64,000 bases of DNA from the NCBI GenBank assembly GCA_028023455.1, contig JAQFVV010000446.1:510074-574073 (forward strand), given 5' to 3'. The position numbers were made by a program, and so were the translations under genes. Each line of letters opens with the position of its first letter. The first letter of the stretch is position 1. Below, piece after piece: positions 44,576 to 56,916 of this stretch. The notes under the pieces are model-generated. The model saw nothing but the letters and a program-made list of their open reading frames with translations. It was not told where the DNA came from and ran no database searches. This stretch comes from Epiperipatus broadwayi (lineage: Eukaryota > Onychophora > Udeonychophora > Euonychophora > Peripatidae).

Positions 44576-45032
44576 CCATAACTTTTATATAAAGCTTTAT
44601 GAATTGAGATTTGAATGAAATGTTTATCCCATAATTTTTTGATCTAAAGATTTGTGAACTGAGTAGTGAATGAAACTGTTACCACAAAAAAATAAGAGAC
44701 ACAAACTAGCTATTACTTCAAGAAGAAATATTTGAATCAAATTATTAAATTTGTTATGCATAATCCTTTTCAATATTATAATTTTTTTATCATAAATATT
44801 AAATGTTTGATGGGCTAGAATAAATCTTTATTATTAACACAACTTTTATTCTACGTGTATAAAATTAATAATGTTATTATATTTAAGTTTTAGTTTTGAT
44901 TATTTAGATTCAAATTAGTGTATAAATTACCTTTGCTAAGTAGATTTATTTTCTTAATTAAGTCAAAGGGGAATATCATCTACTACTTAATGGGAATTTT
45001 AATCCCAATCATATAATTACTACTTTACAAGT
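44576..45032. other. AT-rich spacer
   Basis: Nothing recognisable; AT-rich with short homopolymers. Confidence 0.5.
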
Positions 45033-45711
45033 TACGATATGTTTGACACATAATCAGTGAGTCTAAACAACTCTGGTGCCCTCATTTATAAATAAAAAAC
45101 TGATTCAGCTTGCAATTGTACTTGTAACAATTCTAGGCTGAGTTGATCAGAAAATATAGTTATGCTTTTTTAGAAATAGAAATACAACTTTTTTCTTTTT
45201 TGCATAACTTGATCAACTCGTGCAGTTTATTGCATATAGAGGCCTAGCAAGACGAAAAACATTACAATCCTTTTTTATTGTGCATTATTAATAATGATTA
45301 TTAGTATTTATTATTAAATTTGTTAGTATGAGTTTAGTAATATTTGAAAATATAATTTATCTTTGCCAATATGTGTTTAATAAGCTCCAAGAATAATAAT
45401 GTTTAGAAAATATTTTAGTTACGGTAAAATTTAATACCATCTTTTGAAAACATTTTTTCTTTTTAATTATGAGTTATGATATGTTTGATGCAGAATCAGT
45501 GAGTCTAATCAACTCTGGTGCCCTCATTTATAAATTAAATACTGATTCAGCTCACAATTGTAATTGTAACAATTCTAGGCTGAGTTGATCAGGAAATATA
45601 GTTATTTTTTAGAAATAGAAATACAACTTTCTTTTTTTTGCATAACTTGATCAACTTGCACATTTATTTGTGTAACAGAGACCTAGCAAGATGTAAAATG
45701 TTACAATACAT
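45033..45711. repeat. Pair of about 240-bp direct repeats, 440 bp apart
   Basis: 45033-45272 and 45473-45711 share long blocks such as CAACTCTGGTGCCCTCATTT, TAACAATTCTAGGCTGAGTT and GCATAACTTGATCAACT, and both end CCTAGCAAGA. Differences are scattered. Within each unit GAGTTGATCAG and CTTGATCAACT could pair. This may be a tandem duplication or two insertions of one short element. No coding frame. Confidence 0.8.
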
Positions 45712-47440
45712 ATAAACTAATATGTTTGTCTATTTGTAGAAGTTAATTGTTTTTCTTTTATTCATTTAATATCATTAACTAAAAATACTAATTGATTGAC
45801 TTATAGAATGGACATAATCAAAGATTAAAATTTATATGAGTTCAAAATTGTTGATAAATGATCGAATTTGGAATAATGAAAATCAAATAAAAATAATAAT
45901 AATATTAATAATAATAATGTTTTATACTTTGTTTTTTTTATTAAGTTGTAACAATAGGTTTTTAGCTAGTATGTGACAAGAGAGCATTTCTCTTCACTTA
46001 AAAAATAATAATCTACAATTGAACTGACAGCAGATAAGTAAAGTTTTTCTTTTCTTTTTTAAAAAAAGAAAGAAAAAGTAAAAAAACTGTGGTATCTAAA
46101 AAACAGTAAAATTTTAATATTTGTAGTTTCAAGATAATATAAAATCTTTATTTTGGATAGAAGGGAACTGAAAAGTTAAACTTCAATTTATAATTAGCAG
46201 GAATGAACTAATGACTTAATTTATTCTGCACGCTAAAATTCATTATTATGGAAATGATGAGAAAAAAAAGTGAAACTACTAAAAATTAATTGTCTTTAAA
46301 AGCTATTTTTATATATATTTAAGCCACATTATAAATAACAGTTTCTAAAAGGAATCATTATAATGTATTCAGGGTAAAAAATCCAATGCTGTGGGACTTA
46401 CCAAAGCTAGCTTCAATGTCATTATGGAATTATGAAATTATAAATTTTTTCATCAAGATGTCTACTTAGAGAATGCTGGTGTACATCAATCTTCCATGGA
46501 TTTATATACATTCAGGAGAAATATGTCATATGTGTTTGTTTTAATAAAGAGGCATAAAATTCATAAATAGCAACAGAGTTGGTGAACAAGAACAGTATGC
46601 ATGGAGATTGACATTTGCTTTCCTCAGGATAAATATATTTTATTTTGATTCACGTGATTTTTTATTTTCTTTTTTGCTTTATTATTGCTATTTGAAAGTT
46701 TATGTATTGTATTTTTTTTATTGTGTATTCATGATTCATTTTTCAAATTCAATCATCTGCAATTTAAAAGTGGAAGCAGTGGATGGATAAATAGCATATG
46801 TTGATGTATTTTTTTTAAAAAAGGAACCATAGTAAGTTAATATTTATAGTTGTTTTTTTAATAAAAGTAAATTTACGGATTCCTCTGGAAATTCAACATT
46901 GATCCATCAAGGTGACCTCACCTCAAGTAAGGTTTTTATATATTTAACATTGAGGGCAAACTTTAGGACAAACGAAATTATTTCGTTTACTAATAAGTTT
47001 TAATAATATTTACTTGTAATTTTGTTTTATTTCTGAGTGCACAATTAACCCACTGAGTAAATGGTCTCTATTGTATCTGTCATTATTTTTTTTACTAGGA
47101 CTTACACACACATATAAATGGCAGTGGGGCTATATTTTTTTTTAATAAAAAAAGTTATAAATGTATTTACCCTAGCCTAAAATTATCATTCTAATAATTA
47201 CATTAATGGGGTAGTTTTAGAATTAGTGAACTCTCATTTTGTTTTTTGTATATATTTAATGAATTATATAATATAATTTTGTATATAATATACTTCAAAT
47301 TATTTTGTTTCTGTTGTATGAAGCCATCAAGATGATAGAAAACCATTCTTGATAACCAAATATTTATTTTATTATTTTTTGTTTGTAAATATTTATTTTA
47401 TATGTTGTTAATAAATTAAGTTGTTTAAACCAATCTAATC
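45712..47440. other. Intergenic AT-rich sequence
   Basis: Includes an (AAT)n patch (45894-45918) and a purine/pyrimidine hairpin-like CTTTTCTTTTTTAAAAAAAG at 46050. No gene or element identified. Confidence 0.5.
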
Positions 47441-47442
47441 TC

Positions 47443-47735
47443 TGTTTGATCATCATCATCACTGTGCATTGATACCACTAAATGTTTGATCATCACCATT
47501 ACCATTGTGCATTGATTCCACTCGATATTGATCATCACCATTGTGGCATTAATACCACTAGATGTTTGATTATCACCATCATCAGTATGCATTTATTTTA
47601 CTAGATATTTGATCATCACCATCATCATTGTGCATTGGCACCATTAGATGGTGAATCATCACCATCATCATTTTGCATTTACACCATTAAATGTTGGGGA
47701 TCATCATCATCATTATGTATTGCTTTTTTAAATAA
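47443..47735. repeat. Minisatellite, period about 40-43 bp, 7 units
   Basis: Units start TGTTTGATCATCA near 47443, 47483, 47522, 47563 and 47605 and continue with more diverged copies. Each has ATCATCACCATCATCA, (A/T)TGTGCATT and CACTA(A/G)ATG. Units differ by several bases each, so the array is old. The CAT/ATC core makes it look like a poly-His codon run, but the frames contain stops. Confidence 0.85.
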
Positions 47736-48240
47736 TTGATCATCATCAGTATTTTCCTATATCTATGCTTATACATAGGCATATTTGGTTAATAATTGAG
47801 TAAGTCCATCCCTGAAGAGAGCTGACAAGAACTCCCTGAGTTCAACTTCCATAGTGTAATGGGTCCTAAAAAGGGAGATGTAATGAATATGCACTGGTCT
47901 AAGTTACATTGAAATATTGTTAGTAAATTATAAGTTAGTATATTGTAAGTAGATGTGACATGGAACTAGGCATTTCATTGGGACATCTTTAGCATCTTAT
48001 TCGAAGGCCTAGGTCTGACAGTAGTGAAATGTGCCATTTCTGATTCAGTAACATGTGACACACCCAAATGGAACATCGAATCATTGATTTAGGATATGAC
48101 TTGTTGTAGGTTGGTTGATACATTGTATTCAAGTCATCCAACTACTGAGTCATATACCTGTTGTTGTATGGTGTTCCCAGTGATTTTGTTATATCTGGCA
48201 CCATCAACTTTGGGGGAGTGGGTTCCGTTATAATACATAT

Positions 48241-48461
48241 AATTATACGTTTTTGGGCTGTATCATGTATTATTTTCCATTAAACACTGATATTTCCAAG
48301 GACTAGCATCTGCCATTATTAAGGTTAACTTTTGAAAGAAAATTCATTAGATTTCAAATAATAACGTTCAAAAGTTAATCTTGATAATGGTGGATGCTAG
48401 TCCATTCAAATATTGGTGTTTAATGGAAAATAATACATGGTACAGCCCAAAAAGTTATAAT
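48241..48461. mobile_element. Long hairpin (MITE-like foldback)
   Basis: Arms of about 95 bp, 48241-48335 and 48366-48461, are close reverse complements. CATTAAACACTGATATTTCC pairs with AATATTGGTGTTTAATG, and GGACTAGCATC with GATGCTAGTCC. The loop is 30 bp. The ends read AATTATACGTTTTTGGGCTG and CAGCCCAAAAAGTTATAATT. A separate family from the other foldbacks. Confidence 0.85.
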
Positions 48462-48544
48462 TTATCTACATCATACAACCATGAAAACATTATATATATA
48501 TTTGAAAACCAGGCACTCTTCACAAACCTGGGAGCTTAATTGTA

Positions 48545-48728
48545 AGTATAGAGGATTTGAACTCAGATTTTCAAGCACCTTTCAACTATCCACACTATCT
48601 CATATAACTGATACACATGGCCACACACATGTAGAAAAGATAAATAATCACCAATATACTTATTTCATGTTAAACCAGCACTCATCAGTTGGTCCAGATT
48701 ATCATCTCCCACATATATATTATATCGG
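48545..48728 (-). mobile_element. Foldback family, left arm fragment
   Basis: It carries TTTGAACTCAGATTTTCAAG, CACTATCTCATATAACTGAT, AAAAGATAAATAATCACCAA, CAGCACTCATCAGTTGGTCC and AGATTATCATCTCCCACATA in the family order. It is cut off where the central portion would begin. Confidence 0.8.
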
Positions 48729-49380
48729 TTAATGTTTACTTTGTTAATATGAGCATGCACATAAACCGAACATGAGGGAAAATATGGCAACATGCTGGAG
48801 TAAGAAGAAATTCAAAACTTTACCGTAACAGTGCTACGGACACAGAAGATACTTATGGAAAGGTTGACTCTTACATACCTTTGGGGGATGACTCTAAATC
48901 AACCCCTCACGCCACTCCCAGAAGGAAATTTAACTCTCCTCCTGAAAGGATATGCAAGTTCAAATGATATTAGGGCATGTGTGCCAATAAATAATTATTC
49001 ACAAAAAAATAATAAATAAGTAAAATAAAGATATAGGTTCCGGTAAGAAGGTATCCCATTTGTTAGCTCAGCATACTCTTATACTCAGTTAAAAGAATTG
49101 GGGCTCGGAAAACTCACATAACTAAATAATATGGGGTTAGAGAAAGTAAATGATGAAAAAAAAATGGAATATATGGCAGTAATCGCTTTTAAATTATAAA
49201 ATCTTTTATTAAACCAATACCCCTTGCCATTTATAACATAAATACAAAATTAATATCCCCAGATTGAATAAATATACAAACGAATATTATACACTACACA
49301 AATCATATTAATAAAACAAATCTAATCATAAAGAAATACTTAATAGAGCAATAATTATATTAACTGAAAGAAAAATTTTT

Positions 49381-49540
49381 TTTCTTAAATCAGGAAATGA
49401 ATTAAATAATTATACGTGAGAGATAGTGATCTGTGGATTATAAGTAAACTAAATAAAGGAAAATTTCTTTCTTAATAAGAAAATAAATTAAATAATTATA
49501 CGTGAGAGATAGTGATCTGTGGATTATAAGTAAACTCACA
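49381..49540. repeat. 86-bp tandem duplication
   Basis: AATTATACGTGAGAGATAGT GATCTGTGGATTATAAGTAA starts near 49406 and again near 49492, and the preceding T/A-rich part is duplicated less exactly. Confidence 0.85.
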
Positions 49541-49667
49541 CATATGCATTACGCAAAAAGGAAAAATTAACAAGTTATATACAGGTGTGTTTATGTATGT
49601 ATGTACATGAAATATATATTTATGAAATGGGTATTAAATTTAAAATAAAATAAACACAAAAAAATAG

Positions 49668-51106
49668 TGTACCCGATAAAGTCTATAAGCTTCATTCTTG
49701 TATGGGTTTTGAGTGGGCTATACTATATGTTCATCTACTGCAACAAGGGCTGGACCTGACTGCAGCACAAGTTCATGACTTGATCATCACTTGGTGTTCG
49801 AACCTCGGCATTTACATTCTTGTGGGACAGCGGGAGAGGAGCTGGACAGACACGCTGAAGTCGTCTTCTATTCCATGATTATTTTATCTGCAAGTGAATG
49901 CTTGATTGACATCTTTAAGTTAGAGAGACAGATATTATAGGGGATATTAAACACTATCAATCATCCTTTATTGTTTGATGAATCCTAGGTTAATTGCAGG
50001 CTTCGATGGTGTGTTAATTAAGCTTCCATTGGCATCAACTGACTGGTTAACTGCTAGGTTATTTCACTGATGGCCTGGATTAATTACCATTGATTTAGAA
50101 TGACAGAATGAATATTAATTTTTTCTTTCTTATTAGAGTAAATCTTACGGCTTACAAGGTATTAGAATCAGCATGATTAAAACAGTTGCATGACTTCACG
50201 TGTTTCAGAATAGCATTAGCTTCCCAATAAGATTTGCAAACGTGAACTGCTCTCTTTGACAAGAAAAAGTTAGACTGCTCTCTTAGAAAAGCTAAGGTGA
50301 ACTCCCTTCTTTGAAAAGCAAAAGTCAACTGCCCTCTTGCAATTTCAGAACAGATATCCCACCTCCATACAATCTCAATTCAGGTATACCCTCCATGACA
50401 CAAAAATTAATTAAATCTCATTGAATTGGTTTTACTAATTGTTTTAAGAATTTGATTTCCAATTAGCTTTTTTCTTCTTATTTTTTATATCTCCATTCAG
50501 TTCACAATTAAGAAATGATAACATCTTTTTACTTTTGATTAATTACATTATCAAAATCGAAGTTTTTTCTGTTTTAACAAAAAATTGTTTCACATAACTT
50601 GAACATTCCTCTCTCCATGCATTATCGCAAGTCTAATTAAACTCTTTTGTCCTGTTAAAATTATTTTAGCATGGACAGGAAGCCAGAATGCCTTTAGGCT
50701 TTTCTTAAATTTAAGACAATGACTTGCTCAAACGCAACTGAAGAGAAAAATGACCATTAAAACTTCGATTTTGAAATTATTCTTAAATATTTTTAATCAA
50801 CAGTAATATTTAAAATTTTCCTTTTTACATTTTGTAAACACTCAAAAAATATAAATAGAGAATAACAATTTGTTAAATAAATGCTGTTTCTTCATCAAAC
50901 AAAAATATTTAAAATTATAAATACACTTTGGAGTTATCTTTTTCTTTAAAAAAAAAATTAAAAAAACAAAAATCAAAATTGCAAATACATATTTCTAAGC
51001 CTTTAAACATTGGCTTTAATCATATGTGTGTGTGAGTTTATATTATCGCCACAGCTCTCTCTCTCTTAATTTATAACAAATTTTAATTATATAAATAGTA
51101 TACCCA
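49668..51106 (-). repeat. Candidate 3' LTR of the second gypsy element
   Basis: On the - strand this 1.44 kb stretch starts TGGGTATACTATTTATA directly after the purine tract AAATGGGGGG (+ strand 51107-51116) and could end CTTTATCGGGTACA at 49668. That gives TG...CA ends. Position fits: integrase end, short spacer, polypurine tract, LTR. No second copy is in the window, so the left limit is a guess. Confidence 0.45.
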
Positions 51107-51118
51107 CCCCCCATTTAA
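51107..51118 (-). promoter_or_regulatory. Polypurine tract of the second gypsy element
   Basis: ATTAAATGGGGGG on the - strand sits about 170 bp after the integrase stop. Plus-strand DNA priming in LTR retroelements starts from such a tract immediately before the 3' LTR. Confidence 0.5.
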
Positions 51119-51280
51119 TGGCTTTTTACGTATTTTCGACCATTAATTTATCTGACCTTATCTTGTGCTTGGCCACATCAAATGTGCCTGGCACAATATC
51201 CCCCTCTGACATGAGACATTTAGCTGGAGTTTATCATTTTAATGTCTTTATTATTAATCATATTTTCCAAAAACAGCATT

Positions 51281-51752
51281 TTATACTACAGGTTTCAAGG
51301 CACTTGCATTGTAAGTGCCCTTGATCCCTTGCTCTGTCTTAATCTGGAAAGCATTATTTCCTTTGCATTCCACAATTTTGAATGGACCTTCATAAAGGTT
51401 ACAGAATTTTTTAAAACTGAATTTCTCCGGTATGCTTACATGGGGAGTCCTTACCATCACTCTATCCCCTATTTTGAATTGATGCTTTGACACACCCTTC
51501 CGTTTCTTTCTCATAGTGCTCATATACTGCATTCGAGCATAAGCCTCCTTTCTATCTGTTTCCATGTCCACAGTTTTACCTGTACCTTCGGTAATTTTGT
51601 CTTAAATAACTTAGGGGCTAGTTTTCCAAAGTGAAAGCGTACTGGAGATAATCCTGTGGATTCACTAACGGACCAATTAATAAAGTTTAGTACTCGAGGT
51701 AACTGCTTGACCCACCCTCTATGGTTGTTAGGTAGATAAGTACAAAAAAGTC
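51281..51752 (-). pseudogene. Second gypsy element, integrase C-terminus
   Basis: Two overlapping frames cover the end of pol. One (to 51520) reads CTYLPNNHRGWVKQLPRVLN, then SVSESTGLSPVRFHFGKLAP. The other (51571-51281) reads HQFKIGDRVMVRTPHVSIPE, LYEGPFKIVECKGNNAFQIK and GTYNASALKPVV before its stop. The first half aligns with TYIPDNHRGWVNSHQK and SESTGFTPA in the element at 25.9 kb. The second is the GP(Y/F) module. A frameshift near 51550 separates them. Upstream pol is missing: homology ends at about 51752, where the tandem array begins. Confidence 0.85.
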
Positions 51753-52664
51753 TCCCTAGAACACATAAAACAAAAATAGACTCTAAAAATCTGAATGTCA
51801 CCATTGTACTGTAAATCTATCTATTTTCAGTCTCAAGTTATATCACAGAATATATGACATTTATTTTGGAATATATTAATTTTTAATTTCATTTCAAACA
51901 GATACTTTTGTGAATATAGGGGCCGATATCTTAGAATCTATCATCTGTAAAATTCAACATGTTAGATCTTTTAAAAAAACTTTTTATTAGCTGACATTTG
52001 CCCCCAAAAATATTGTAACTGTTAACAAATCATAGATAAATGCAGCATAATAGAACTCTTTAATATAGTAAGAACATTCTCATTGCTGACTTATAAATTT
52101 TACAAAAACCAAAGAAAGGCAATCAACTTCATTGCCAACATCATCAAATATACCGCAATTTAAAAAAATCTTATATGTATTAAAATTTTCTTTATCTGAA
52201 GTACATATGAAGCTCAGAATTTAGATTTTAAATTGAGGTCTAGTCTTATGCAAGGACAATACAATTGTTAGTTAAAAAGTGTGAATTCATCGATAATATC
52301 TTTAAAATCCTTTTTATTATATTATTGTGTAAACAACAATTCATAATTAATATTACGTTTGTTTATTACCGACTAACGAATTATTTTATGCTGAGGTAGT
52401 CCATCCTTTGAGCATAAATTATTTGCAGGATTGCTCAGGTTTTATTCAATAAATAATTTTTTACATGTTAATATTATACGAATTTTAATGAGATTTTTTT
52501 AGCAAACCAAAAAAACAGTAAATTCTACTTTTAAAATTACACTAATCAATTTAGTTTGAGAAATTAGATAATGTGGAAAAGTCGAGTACAAAATCATTTT
52601 GATTTTAGAATGCACACAAATCACCTAAGATAAAAAGACATGATCAACATAATTTTAATGCTCA

Positions 52665-52842
52665 TTTTATTTGCTATAACTTTCATTGGCACACCGAATA
52701 TTTAGAACAAAAGGAAAAGCATGAAATAATCACCAATTCCTTACTTACTTCAACTTCAGATGATCTCGTCTTTGAAGATGGTGCAATATGTCTCAGAAAT
52801 TACAAAATCAGCATCCAAAGGCAGAGAGAACAACAACAGGTT
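52665..52842 (+). pseudogene. Array unit 1: shared open frame
   Basis: The frame reads HFICYNFHWHTEYLEQKEKH, continues EIITNSLLTSTSDDLVFEDG and AICLRNYK, and stops at TGA after a Gln run. The same frame, with the same order of residues, is open in the other three units. The function is unknown; I do not recognise a domain. Confidence 0.45.
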
Positions 52843-53094
52843 TGAAAAATTTGAATGTCCACAATGTACTGGAAATCTTTTTTATTCAGTCTTACTTTAT
52901 ATGATTGAGGGCATGACATTTAGATTATATCAATTCTAAATTTTATTTCAAATAAATACTTGTATGATTCTGTTGAACAATTTCTCAGAATCCATTACCT
53001 GTAAAATACAACGCCATAAATCTTTATATACAAAGCTTCATAATAAGTGCCTTTTGTGCAAAATAATTATTTTTAATTACTACCATCTCAAGTG

Positions 53095-53170
53095 TATCAG
53101 TGTTATGAGATAGTGTGGAGAGTGGTGGGTCGTGTGAAAGTCTCTGCCCATGTACCCTATATATAACATT
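53095..53170 (+). mobile_element. Foldback family, right-end fragment
   Basis: GTGTATCAGTGTTATGAGAT, GTGGAGAGTGGTGGGTC and CCATGTACCCTATATATAAC match the outer right end at 55905-55975. It is inserted in the array unit after AATTACTACCATC. Confidence 0.75.
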
Positions 53171-53822
53171 TCTTAGGTATATGACAGCGCTTTTGGCAAA
53201 CTAGAACTCCTTCATTTAATAAGAACATTGTCATTGCTGATTTATACATTATACAAAAACGAAAAAAAAAACCAATCAACTGCATTGCAAACGTCATGAA
53301 ATATATCACAATTTAAAAAAATGTTCTCATATGTGTACAGATATTTTTTATCTAAAATAACTATGAAAAGTAGAGTTTCAATTTAAAATTGAAATCTTGC
53401 TTTATGCAAAGACCATGTAATTGTCAGTTAAAAAGTGTGAGTTGATGTATAAATACCTGTAAAAAAATGTTATTAGATTATTATATGAAAACCACAATTC
53501 TGATTTAATATATTAAGTTTGCTTATTACCGTTTGAAGAAATATTTCATGTTGAGGTGGTCCATTCTTCAAACACAAATTATTTGCAGGATTGTTCATGT
53601 ATTATTCAGTAAATAAATTTTTGCATAGTAATATTATATTTACTTTAGTGAGATTTTTTAACAAACCAAAAAAAAAAAACCTGTTTGAGAAATTGTAATA
53701 ATATAGTTTCAGAAAGCATATAATGTGGAAAAGTATAGTAAATAATTATCTTTGATTTTAGATTGTACATATAACTTCCTAACGTAAAATGATATGCTCA
53801 ACATAATTTCAAAGATCGTTTT

Positions 53823-54005
53823 ATGTGCTACAACGTTCATTGGTACACGAAAAATGTAAAACGAAAGAAAAAGGTTGAAATAATCAATTCATTACTAACT
53901 TCAACTTCAGGTAAACTTCTCTGTGAATATGGTGCAATATTTCGTACAATGTATAAAAATAAAAATCCAAGAACAGATGAAAAAAAACAGGCTCTACAAA
54001 TCTGA
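53823..54005 (+). pseudogene. Array unit 2: shared open frame
   Basis: A 60-codon stretch reads MCYNVHWYTKNVKRKKKVEI, INSLLTSTSGKLLCEYGAIF and YKNKNPRTDEKKQALQI, then TGA. It aligns with units 1, 3 and 4 on YTK.V, EII..S, STSG, CE.GAIF and N..PRT. AATAAA follows at about 54103-54108, as in the other units. It may be a decayed terminal exon or a transposon-encoded peptide. Confidence 0.45.
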
Positions 54006-54869
54006 ATGTCAACAATGTATTGCAAATCTATCTATTTTCAGTCTTAAGTTATATCATAGAGTATATGACATTTATTTTATATAAATTTTTAATTTTATTT
54101 CGAATAAATACTCATGTGAATATGGTTGACGATTTCTCAGAATCTATTATCTGTAACATTGAACATGCTAGATCTTTCAAAAAACTTTTTATTAGCTCAA
54201 ATTTGCCTCCAAAAATATTTTAACGGTTAACAAATCTTAGGTATATGAAAACAATTTTTACATAATAAAACTCTTTAATTTAATAAGAACATTCTCATCC
54301 TGACTTATAAATTTTACGAACACTAAAAAAAGTCGTCAACTGCATTGCCAACGTCATCAAATATACCACAATTTAAAAAAATCTTATATTTGTTAAGACT
54401 TTCTTTATCTAAAGTAAATTGATGACTGGTCTTACGCAAAGGCAATACCATTGTGAGCTAAAAAGTGCGAATTGATGTGTAATATCTTTAAAATATTTTC
54501 TATTAGATTATTATGCATAAACGACAATTCATAAATAATACTTTAAGTTTGTTTATTATCATTTAACGAATTATTTTATGTTGAGGTGGCCCACCATTTT
54601 GAGCACAACTTATTTGCAGAATTGCTCAGGTATTTTTCAGTAAATAAATTTTTACATGTTAATATTATATCAGTGTTAATGAGATTTTGTTTATCAAACG
54701 AAAAAAAACAACAAAAATTTGTTTTTGAAATTACAGTAATTAATTTAGTTTGAGAAAGCAGATAATGTGGAAAAGTAGAGGACAAAATCTTTTTTGATTT
54801 TAGAATGCACACAAACTACCTGGGGTAAAAAGACATGCTCAACATAATTTCAAAGTTCATTTTATATGC

Positions 54870-55010
54870 TATAACTTTCATTTGTACACCGAATATGTAG
54901 AACAACTGGAAAAGCTTGAAATAATCACCAATTCCTTGATTATTTCAACTGCAGGCGATCACGTCTGTGAGAATGGTGCAATGTATTTCTCAGAAAATAC
55001 AAAAATGACC
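54870..55010 (+). pseudogene. Array unit 3: shared open frame
   Basis: The frame HFICYNFHLYTEYVEQLEKL, then EIITNSLIISTAGDHVCENG and AMYFSEN, is open up to about 55005. Downstream the frame diverges because of a small indel after GCAATG. Confidence 0.4.
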
Positions 55011-55214
55011 ATCCACAAACAGATGGAGCAACAGCATGCATGATAAATCTGAATGTTAACAAAGTACTGTAAATCTACCTATTTTCAGTCTAGTGTGACT
55101 TTTAGTTTATATTAATTGTTAATTTTAATTGAAAAAGATATTTGTGTAATTACTGCGGTTGCTTTCTCAGACTCAATGACCTGTAATAGACATTTTATAA
55201 AAAATAAAAAAAAA

Positions 55215-56000
55215 ACATTATATAGGTTTATATAAGCACAAACTTTCACATGACCCACCACTCTCCACACTATCTCATAACACTGATACTCTCGAACACA
55301 TATATGTTGAAAAGATAAATAATCACCAATATATGTATTTCATGCTAAACCAGCAATCATCAGTTGGTCCAGATTACCATCTCTATACATATATGCTATA
55401 AGTGCTCAGATATATATTAAGATAGCCAATCCTCATACTTTAATGGACTGGCTACACTCTACTCCCCACTCCAACTCTTCAACGGTCCATCCAATTGAAA
55501 ATCTGATGATGAAATTCTCGAAGGCCACTCTAAGGCCAAGACTCTTGTTACACCCATGTTGACCTAAGGTCAATCTGACCCCTCATGTACAGGACATAAT
55601 CCATTTAATACATATAGGGATGGGCAGACATTTCTACTTATGTGACAAGAATCTCGTCCTCAAGGTGGACTTCGAGCATTCCATCATCAGATTTTCAATT
55701 GGATGGACCGTTGAAGAGTTGAAGTGTGGAGTAGATTGTAGCCTGTCCATTAAAGTATGAGGTTTGGCTATCTTAATATATATCTGAGCACTTATAGCAT
55801 ATATGTGTAGAGATGATAATCTGGACCAACCGATGATTGCTGGTTTAGCATGAAATACGTTTATAGGTGATTATTTATCATTTCAACATATATGTGTTCC
55901 AGAGTATCAGTGTTATGAGATAGTGTGGAGAGTGGTGGGTCATGTGAAAGTCTGTGCTCATATACCCTATATATTATATATATAGACACAGGTATATAAC
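55215..56000. mobile_element. Foldback element, both arms
   Basis: The best-preserved member. The left arm 55215-55555 (CACAAACTTTCACATGACCC, CACTCTCCACACTATCTCAT, CAATCATCAGTTGGTCCAGA, CCATCCAATTGAAAATCTGA) is the reverse complement of the right arm 55665-55980. The loop is about 110 bp, with TGACCCCTCATGTACAGG. The right end closes with GACACAGGTATATAACAAGC and CTGTGTG, a small hairpin. It splits an array unit: the left neighbour ends ACATTATA and the right resumes in TTATTTAAAAAAAG. Confidence 0.85.
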
Positions 56001-56439
56001 AAGCCTGTGTGTTTCAGTTATTTAAAAAAAGCATTGTATTTGCTCACTTTTGCCAAAAAATTGTTTTGAAATATAAACAATTCGAAAGTTTATGTAGGCG
56101 ACTTTGACATAATGAAACTCTTTCATGTAATAAGAACATTCTCATGGTTGACTTATAAATTTTCCAAAACTAAAAAAAAAGGCAATCAACTGCGTTGTCA
56201 ACGTCATCAAATATACAAAAATTTAAAAAAATGTCATATGTGTTCAGACGTTCTTTATCTATATTAATTTTAAACAAAAAAAAAAAAAAACAACAACAAA
56301 AATATGTTTTTGAAATTACAATCAATTTATTTTGAGAAAGTAGATAATATGGGAATGTAGAGTACAAAATCGTTTTTGCTTTTAGAATGCACACAAACTA
56401 CCTAGAGTAAAAAGACATGCTCAACATATTTTGAAGTTC

Positions 56440-56651
56440 ATTTTATTTGCTATAACTTTCATTTGTACACCAAATCTGTAAAACAAATGAAAGTGCTTGA
56501 AATAATCACCAAGTCCTTCCCTTCTTCAACTTCAGGTAATGTCATCTGTGAAGATGGTGCAATATTTCTCAGAAAGTATGAAAATCAGCACCCAAGGACA
56601 GTTAGAACAAAAACAGGCTTGAAATATCTGAATGTCAACAATGAACTGTAA
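56440..56651 (+). pseudogene. Array unit 4: shared open frame, longest
   Basis: The frame FICYNFHLYTKSVKQMKVLE, IITKSFPSSTSGNVICEDGA and IFLRKYENQHPRTVRTKTGL runs on to NVNNEL and TAA. It is the most intact unit and still open after the point where units 1 and 3 fail. A one-base change about 15 codons upstream (ATTTTGAAGTTC) shifts the frame relative to units 1 and 3. Confidence 0.45.
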
Positions 56652-56916
56652 ATCTGTTTTTTTTTTTTCAGTCTCACATTATATGATTGAGTGCATGACA
56701 TTTAGATTATATCAATATTAAATTTTATTCCAAGAAAATATTTGTATGGTTATGTGTGAACAATTTCTCAGAATCCATTAGCTGTACAATACAACACCAT
56801 AGATCTTGATAAAAAAAGCTTTGTAATAGGTGCCTTTTGTGCAAAATATTTATTTGTAACTACTAATATCTCGTCGATATATGAAAGCAATTTTGACATA
56901 CTAGAACTCTTTCATT

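Noticed and set aside
47443-47735. Regular repeats that might suggest a CRISPR array
   Set aside because: This is eukaryotic DNA; units are contiguous and diverged, with no unique spacers between identical repeats.
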